Shown here piece after piece: positions 56,975 to 64,000 of a DNA stretch of 64,000 bases. The stretch is from Clarireedia homoeocarpa (lineage: Eukaryota; Ascomycota; Leotiomycetes; Helotiales; Rutstroemiaceae). How positions within the stretch are numbered: position 1 is the first letter of the stretch; every line of letters starts with the position of its first letter. The position numbers were made by a program, and so were the translations under genes. Location of the stretch: contig LNKV01000007.1 in the NCBI GenBank assembly GCA_001465935.1, positions 124,001 to 188,000 of the forward strand, written 5' to 3'. The notes beneath the pieces were generated by a model. The model searched no databases. It had not been told where the DNA came from and worked only from the letters and a program-made list of their open reading frames with translations.

Positions 56975-59816
56975 GGCAGCAAAATAATATTCGCGTATAG
57001 TGTTGGCGGAGAGGGTGAGAAGAGTGAATGAGGTGAAGTTTGGATTGTATTGATAGTGAAAGATTCGGAGTGCAGGAGGGTTTTTGCTTGGGTTGAGGCC
57101 GAACCGTTTGTGGACGCAAAGGCAGAAAGAAGGAAGGAAAACGGGGCACAGCTTTAAAAATAAATTGAGAGATAACTGAACATAGGGTAACTTTTGTTCT
57201 GTATGTGAGATTGTTGTGTATTATTTATATTCAGACATCAATCGACCAAATGAAGCTGTGTAGAGCTGTGAGCATTCTGAGAGCTGTAGAGGAACGCGGT
57301 GGTAAGAAGACAAACAAACTCCGCAGCTCACGGCAAGCAGTAAAACGGTACCTTTCAAAGTAAGTTAACTATTCCATCTCCAATCTCAGCGCATGACGAT
57401 AAATGAACCATGTAAATATCGTCGGCATTAAAGGCTAGCTCCTGCCGACGCTAGTCTATATTTAGACTAATGCCCTTATCGATTAGATATCCCTCTCTCG
57501 CTCTCTCATGTGCTTGCTTTCTTGTTCTTGTCTGCTTCCGCGGCTCTGCGACAGTCACATCATTGGCGCGGCGCGTTCATGGTGGTCGGCGGTCATGTAC
57601 TGCAACAGTGGATCGTACTATGGCGATCCACATCCGGACTTTCAGCAGCTCATGTTGAATGTTGTCACTCTACTGACTCCCCAAGTCTCTTATGGACCTG
57701 GCAAATTGGAGAATGTGCCCATTGCACTCAGGATGAGCATTCGTTGGCTGCAATCGAGCCTCTCCGAAGGGGCAGTTGCATGGCTGCTTTTAACTGCTCC
57801 TTCATTGGTAGCTTTCGGATACACCCCACTGCACGAATAGTTCTATCGGCCCCGCATTCTACTCATCCAGATATGGATGACAGACAGAACTGATAAGACT
57901 ACTCAAAGACTTCATCCTGGCGATCGGCGGCGGTTTGTGATTTTTTGAAGCCTGGCTAGACTTCATCCTGCAGAGGTCATAAAGATAAGATCAGGAACCA
58001 TATGTGTATGGGCGGTTGTCTTTACAGAACCGTCTGTCATGGCGCAGGCTCCCTGGAATCACAGAGGTCGTATCTGTTCAGCTCACCCTAGAGCCAGTTG
58101 TCTTTGACAGCATCAGGATGACCATCATTTTATAACAAACTCAAACGTAGGAGCTTGCTGCCAATCTCTGCATACAGACTGTTTTCCTCGATCGGAACTG
58201 GTATTACTATTTCCATCTTGAAGTCTGAATGTCGGCACATTCATCGCTTCGGTAATAGTTGCTATGTTTCCGAAGGCCAGCAACATTCAGAAAGAACAAA
58301 TGCTTCTTTGCAGTATAATTCCTCGCGATGCATGAGAAATGAAATGGGCTGAGCGCCGGCGCTCCTGGGTCCTGTGAATGATGATCGTTCACCATCCATT
58401 CAGTCGGTCCAATACCGCTTGCGTCTCTACGTAGACCTCAATCCTGTGTCGCCATCTTTCCGTTTCCATGGACTCAAACCCGTGCTCGCCGATTCTTGCA
58501 CCAATTCCCCACGTACCAAGTGTTACCTGTCTCGCTCGGTATGTTCGTTGACGACGCAGGATGTGTTCAAATGTTGCACAAACATGTCATAGCAACTCAA
58601 GTACAACAGTCAGCATTCGCGCTATTTTTGACACAAACATATGTCCAATCTGCTGCGCCATGTAATACCAATCATTGAGCATCTGTACCTGAGTGCACCC
58701 AGCCCTGTGGTACCGTTTGTGTATATACTTTCAAGCTCTCATGGGCCTGACATCAAAATTATAACGACCACTATATCTGCTTTCACCGAAACCAACACAG
58801 AAAAGGCTTGACGTCTACTGGCAGATGATAAGGAGTTCTGCAGATTACTTACTTGTCTCAAAGGTTTCGGGCTGTAAGTATCGCCTGACAACAGTCCGAG
58901 TATCTACCACAGGCGCTTTTCAACTTGGCATGAACACCGCCAGTCTTATGCTTCACCCATCGGATGATATGGTAAGAGTCATGATCAGTGCATTCTAATC
59001 AACCCTGGCTAAGCATCAAGTCCAGATAGACGGTAGGTCGATCTAGTCCCGAATGCACTGCCCACGTGTTGGCACTTCCCACAGTAAGCTTTGTTCCAGA
59101 ATAATTAGTTGGTCGTTTTCATCTTGTCTCACAGGCAAGACCATTGGTGCGCAAAATGCACAGTAAACGTATGAAGGCAGATGTTCGATAGAGTTCACTC
59201 CAAGTGGTAGTGCATTGAATGTCCACGTGAAATGTTTCTTGGCATCGCACATCATATTTATCCCCTCTTATATTAAATAGCCCTGGCTCGATAGTAGTTG
59301 AGGGGCTCTGCATAGTTCAGCCTCGCAGATTGTCCAGGTTATGAAAGACATTTCAAATTCTAAATAAACAATGGTCGTTTAATTAATCCCTACTATCCCT
59401 CCCCATGAATAAAGGTTGATTTTTTCTACGTCTTGCCATATAAAAATTTAACCTTTATTCATGGGGGGGAGATAGTAAAGGAATCTTGACTTCCTGTATG
59501 TTAGGTCAACGGGATAGAGTATATCTCTCCCTACAAGGCGGACCCTTCGAGATTGCCATGATCCAGAAGGCATGAGTATGAGTCTCGACTCTACTGTAGT
59601 AAACATTTGGGGCTCATACTCGTAATCTCACTTTACATAGCTTTCTGGACGATGTCTTACCCCTTGGCATGGGATAACGGACTAAGCAGAGCAATCTTGT
59701 TGCGAGGATGGAATGTTTATAAGATCAACAGCTTCACCTTGAAGGAGGAAATATCTCATCACAGCACAGCTTCAGAGTCTTCCCCAACCAAACCTTTGGT
59801 TATTCATTCATTTAAT
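56975..59816. other. 2.8 kb intergenic region
   Basis: The CT-rich minus-strand promoter of the Sds3-like gene occupies the first 200 bp. From 57.5 to 59.3 kb only short, overlapping frames occur without domains. An 83 bp MITE lies at 59393-59475. Confidence 0.5.
59393..59475. mobile_element. 83 bp TA-flanked MITE
   Basis: It is bounded by TA on both sides (59391-59392 and 59476-59477). The left terminus CTATCCCTCCCCATGAATAA continues AAGGTT; the right terminus on the opposite strand is CTATCTCCCCCCCATGAATA continuing AAAGGTT. This gives about 25 bp inverted repeats differing by one indel and one substitution, leaving about 32 bp of AT-rich interior. TA target duplication is the hallmark of Tc1/mariner-type elements, so this is a mariner-mobilised MITE candidate. 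Confidence 0.8.
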
Positions 59817-60665
59817 ATGTACTCTCTTTTGGTTACAGCCTCTCTTATCGCAGCCACTTTGGCATGCCCGGGACATGAAATCCCATCAAGACACGGCAAG
59901 CGCGCTGATGCACCCACAGCTGAATGGGCATACGACGCATCTTACAACTGGGCCATGATCAACCCAGGTGCGTTGACTACACCTACACCTACCCCTTCCC
60001 CCAAACCCCTCAGACAAATCAAACTAACCTTCCAAGAAGACTAATCCCTCTGCCAAACTGGCTCTCAACAGTCTCCCATCCAACTTAGTCTCTCAACCGG
60101 CTTCTCCCGCCTCCACACCCCTCCTTCTCCCACTCCACCCCTTTCACCGGCACCCTCTACAACTGAGGCTGCGGCCTAGCCTTTACCTCCCCCTCCTCTA
60201 ACACCTCCAACATCACCACCCACCCCTCCTTCACCTACGACAACACCACCCTCTTCCTCCAATCCTGGCACATCCACGCTCCCGCCAACCACGGCGGCAT
60301 CTCCAGGGACCGCTCCAAAGCCGAGCCACACGCCGATTCTGCCAGCATCGCGCGCGCCGTCCTCGGCTTCCCCATCGACCCATTCCCGTTCAACAACACC
60401 TCGACTGTACCCCCTGGTTCTCCTCGCTAGGTGCGGTAGAGAATTTCCCAAGTTGGACGGACAAACAACACGAGGATCGAGATGCAGCTGGATATGCAAA
60501 CGGTACTTGCAGAGAGAGGTCGGCGGGTATAGGGATTTCTGGACGTATGAGGGGAGTTTGACGAGCCCCCGCCGTGTACGAGGGGCATCAGGTGGTTTGT
60601 GGCCGGGAAGGTGTTGCGGTTGGGGACGCAGCAGATGCAGGCATTGTTGGGGGTGAGCAGGAGAT
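59817..60665 (+). pseudogene. alpha-carbonic anhydrase pseudogene
   Basis: It starts with an intact signal peptide (MYSLLVTASLIAATLA) and propeptide-like HGKRAD, then EWAYDASYNWAMINPG and an apparent intron. Homology then moves among frames: LCQTGSQQSPIQL (the QSPI block), FTGTLYN with TGA where family members have Trp, GCGLAF, FLQSWHIHAPANHGG (the first two zinc histidines), then KAEPH where AELHFVH is expected, so the third zinc ligand is lost by a short deletion. Later REVGGYRDFWTYEGSLTSP and WFVAGKVLRLGTQQMQALLG appear in different frames. At least one stop, one deletion and several frameshifts are visible. Alpha-carbonic anhydrases hydrate CO2; this copy cannot encode a working secreted enzyme. 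Sequencing error is unlikely to explain so many lesions. Confidence 0.85.
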
Positions 60666-61323
60666 TTGGGGGTATCGGGTTAACATGTAGTTAGTTGTAG
60701 GAAAGCGAGCAGCGGAGGAGTGGGGGAAGATGCTCTTGGGCGTGTGGGAGAACTGGCTGGATGAGAATTGAATGCGACAGATTGGACTGGGGCGTGAAGT
60801 GGGATTCTTGGAGGTGTTTGTGGATCTTTTTGGTTCAATGGATTTTCAACATACAGTAGATCAGGGTACATCACGTCCCAATCTCCCGAAATACAGTATG
60901 GACTTCAAGTGATGGCACGCGGCACCAGCCCGAAAATACGAACCTGTTTACCTCAATGCACGTCGGTGATAGCCCGAAAAGAAACTTTCCTCATTCTTTC
61001 TGATCAATTTATGTCACCAATGGAGCATATGAGTATTGGTTATGGTATCTGCAAACCCGTAGCACACACCCGATTGTGTATTTTGCCCTCTCTGCCCTCT
61101 TGCGCTGTGCTCTTTGGGCTGCCAATTCCTCCGTAACGCCTCGCACAAACTCAACAAACGAATTGTAGACGTGCCTTGTTTCCCAGTCGTCATCGTTGAC
61201 CCCCGCTCCCAAAACGCCGCTGTAAAACCACCATATCCCGAGTGTATTATTCCTTATGCGAAAACACGAAATTCTCCCTAGAATCAACTGCCCGTCGTAA
61301 CTTCGTTAAAGGTTGTGTTCTGT
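60666..61323. other. intergenic between CA pseudogene and PARP-UBC gene
   Basis: No gene seen. The right part carries the 3' flank of the minus-strand PARP-UBC gene. Confidence 0.5.
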
Positions 61324-64000
61324 TTAAAACCCATTCGTTGTCGGCACCGGAGCGAACTGATGGAAGTCATTCGGTACTTCCCAATCATGGGCACGACAGG
61401 CTCGAATAAAAGCATCCATTGCTTCCTGAGTGCCATAGTCGCGTTGATTTGCCTTGCCCTTATGTTCTAGACGTGCCGGTTTTGGATCAGTACTCATGAG
61501 TGCGAGACGAACTTGTAAAAGGACAGACTCGATGGAAGAGACAGCACTCCAGCCGGAATTTGTCAAGAGTTCCATGCATAAAGCTCCACCTGCAGTAACA
61601 TGGCCGCCACCGCCAGCCATGAAAGCTAGGAATCTAGGTCGAACGACGCGGACGAAAGGTGGGGAATGAGGGTAATCTTTTCCAAACCGAATCTCTAATA
61701 CGACGCTAGTGAGGCCTGCTGCTTTGAGATCTTTGCTCAATGGTAGGCTAGGATCAAAGGAGTGTAGCTCGACAATCCATTGGTAAATGTTATCAACAAG
61801 ATTCTCGTCAATGTACCATCCGAGTTCATGTAATGGTGTGGATCTTTGAACCTTAAGAATCGATTGCAATTCCCTGTTGAGACGCATAGTTGCCGAAGGA
61901 GTGGCATATGCCGGCGAATCCAACATTGGAAGACTAGCTTGATCGAGCGATCCTGGAACAAAGTCCGTCTTTGGAGCTTCCTGCTTGTGTGGAGAGGATC
62001 TGCAAAATATTTCAGTACAACAACTTACAGGACGGTGATTGGAGAAGGACTAACATGATTTTAAAGTCTCCTTGGCTCGAGCTTCCCTTCTCGTCGTCAG
62101 ATAACAAAAACTGGATATCCTCGATATCTTCCTCCTCGCTACTTATCTCTAGACCATCTTCTGTAAGAGGCCTTCCCTTACGTTTCTTGGTGCTCGGGCT
62201 ATCACTGTTATTGTCCGTACGGAATGCCCTAGATATTGTAGCAGCACATTTGGGAATTCCAATTGGTTTTCTATTAGTAGCTACTGCTGTATATTTGGGG
62301 TCTTGTTTGATGGCGTCTGGGGATGGTGAGGTACTGCAAGAGCTGTTAGTCTGGCTGGACAACGGAACAACTCATACTCATCTTTAGGTAAGGTAAATAG
62401 TGAAGAATGACATACTTTTCTTCCATGGTGGTAGTTACGACACCGCCCTCTACTTGAACAAGTAAATACCGACACTGAATCCAGTCGATGTGCTGAACTA
62501 CAATGTAAGGAGAAGAGCTGACAAATTGAGCAGGGCAGTTGATGATTTCATTGATACTCATCACCGATGTTGCCTTCAGCTCCGACCCAGGCCAGGCGTT
62601 CTGTATTCTATTTAGCCAAGAGGCTTCAAGGAAATGATGGAGGAATATCGAATACTTACACCCAATCGAGTTTGAGCATAACCACTAGATGTGTTTTGAT
62701 CTTGCGCGTGATACACACCATGCCCATAGGCTCTGCCGTGCAGGGTATCCTTGAAGTCCAAACCATGTCTTATAATGGAATGCCAGTTATGTATAGGGCT
62801 GCCATGAAATGCAAACATAGTGGGGTACTTTGGGTTTAGCTGAGTTTGCTGTGCTTTTAGAGCCGCTAAAAAGCGTTGCTCCTTATCTGGTGCTCCTTGT
62901 GCAAATCGAAATTGAACCCAGTTCTCTCTAATTTGAGAGACTTTCTGCTCAGGTCTGGTCTTTGATTTTGCAAATGCGCCTTCACTCTGGCCTGGGCACT
63001 TGTCGACTTGAATGAGGCAAGACCTATTTGAAGCTATGACCCAGCGAAGCAAGCCTAAAGCAGCTGGAGAAATACGATCTTTCCAATTACGAAGACTCGG
63101 CTCTTGCAATTTACTCTGCTCGTCTATGTATTCTCTCATATCCTTAATTGATGGCAAGGTTTCAAGAAGCATGACTATAGTAGTGCGCTTTTCCTCTTCT
63201 GACATGTCATCAAAATTTTGATCGTAGATAACTAATCGAGCTGATTGAAGAATAGAAGGAGGCGGCGTTGTAGCTGGTGTCGTGGTAACATCGGTTGGGG
63301 TCGATGCTGGATCGGTGCTAATGACTACATTAGTTGTGGACATTTGGGTGACTGCTGTATCCGCTAGTTTTATTGTTGGGAATAATGATGTGTCCACAAC
63401 CCTGAAGTGTAAGATTCTGCTCATATTGTCTGTTGCCGATCAGTACGCGATAGCCAATAGTTCGAAGATTGTGGAAAACTTACCACCAGCTTGCCCAAGC
63501 ATAATGGCCACCCAATCTCCCTCCCGGACGGGTTTCTGGGCGACATCAAATACGACTTCGTGTCTTGCAGCATCGAACTTGATTTCGAAGACATTCGTCA
63601 AATCCCCACTGATAGAAAGAGAAGGCGCCAAAGTCCCAGACCCCCATGTGGTAACAGGACTGCTGGTGAGTGGAGCTGTCATCACGCGAGGCACAGAAAG
63701 ACTCATACCAATGGGATACTCTCGAATTCGATTCGCCTGTATCAGTAAGCAATTTGCTCATATGAAAAGTGATGTAACATACATAGGCGCTTGTGTAGCA
63801 AAAGTTCAAGAGAAGATCCACGCAATATGGCTGAGTTTGAATCTCGTGCTCCACACTAGGCCCAAAGCCCAGAGACATGTATTGATACAAGCAGAGCGGC
63901 TTGCTGCAGACATAAGGCTTTAAAGCCTCGAACTCCCCCTTAATTCTATCGTGGCAAACGAGGCAAAACTCTGTGCAACGGACCAGGTACATTAAAGAGA
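61324..64000 (-). CDS. PARP catalytic domain fused to UBE2Q-like E2 (5' end outside window)
   Basis: Exons read: from beyond 64000 to 63783, 63736-63484, 63429-62660, 62600-62416, 62333-62055 and 61999-61324; about 792 aa visible. The first visible part has CTEFCLVCHDRIKGEFEALK and PYVCSKPLCLYQYMSLGFG, a Cys-rich block that precedes the PARP domain. The PARP catalytic region has FHGSPIHNWHSIIRHGLDF (donor-loop His) and GRAYGHGVYHAQD (Tyr), then SSSPYIVVQHIDWIQCRYLL, where a Pro occupies the place of the PARP1 catalytic Glu. A basic/acidic linker KKRKGRPL...SSEEEDIEDIQ follows. The C-terminal about 190 residues are a UBC fold with SPPFVRVVRPRF and GGALCMELLTNSGWSAVSSI, containing the active-site Cys as in UBE2Q. 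Such PARP-UBC fusions are known in filamentous fungi. One polypeptide would couple ADP-ribosylation-type and ubiquitin-transfer modules; actual activities are not shown. Confidence 0.88.

Noticed and set aside
57508..57893. Overlapping frames of 110 and 127 codons
   Set aside because: Two long frames in different phases over the same DNA with no domain; neither is preferred by splice or start context.

Overview
The window is nuclear DNA of a filamentous ascomycete (Pezizomycotina). The genes are widely spaced and carry short introns, mostly 50-65 nt, with GTAAGT/GTATGT-like donors. The gene set (Utp11, Cmc1, Thg1, Lys1, Tma23, ELL, an Sds3-like protein, a fungal PARP-UBC fusion) is that of a mould. 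The style of the secreted and wall genes suggests Leotiomycetes (Helotiales/Sclerotiniaceae-like), but that placement is inference. All exon joins were read by hand from splice signals and frame continuity.

Layout. 0-4.7 kb: microsatellite-rich intergenic DNA, then an ELL-type elongation factor (-). 4.7-11.5 kb: gene-poor DNA with several tandem-repeat arrays. 11.5-12.2 kb: a DUF2237 protein (+). 14.4-17.9 kb: a housekeeping block with CMC1 (-) and UTP11 (+) sharing a 331 bp divergent promoter, followed by an ascomycete protein of unknown function (-). 19.4-23.2 kb: a secreted PAN/Apple-like protein (-) divergent from a membrane-anchored GH16 glucanase-like protein (+). 26.5-39.7 kb: four glycosyltransferases, namely a GT2 of the solid-surface-growth type, a Cps1/hyaluronan-synthase-like GT2, and two adjacent paralogous Fringe/GT31-like type II membrane enzymes with a Cys-rich C-terminal module. 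They are interrupted at 29.8-31.8 kb by two miniature inverted-repeat elements, a possible solo LTR and a duplicated scrap of the GT2 gene. 39.7-43.9 kb: an accessory island of orphan ORFs, direct repeats and minisatellites. 44-50 kb: a CPA2 cation/proton antiporter (-), TMA23 (+), THG1 (-, 8 exons), a tRNA-Gln and LYS1 (-). 50-61 kb: a SET-domain protein, a degenerate ORF, an intron-containing tRNA-Glu, an Sds3-like protein, an 83 bp TA-flanked MITE and a broken alpha-carbonic anhydrase gene. 61.3-64 kb: the 3' part of a PARP catalytic domain plus UBE2Q-like E2 fusion, whose N-terminus lies outside the window.

How the genes relate. The housekeeping genes belong to ribosome and tRNA biogenesis (UTP11, TMA23, THG1), mitochondrial COX assembly (CMC1), lysine synthesis (LYS1) and transcription (ELL, Sds3-like). 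The 21.8-39.7 kb stretch is enriched for cell-surface polysaccharide enzymes and may be a loose carbohydrate neighbourhood, which is inference from proximity. The observations most worth following are the PARP-UBC fusion with a displaced catalytic glutamate, the GT31 tandem pair, the MITE pair with an expanded internal repeat, and the accessory island.
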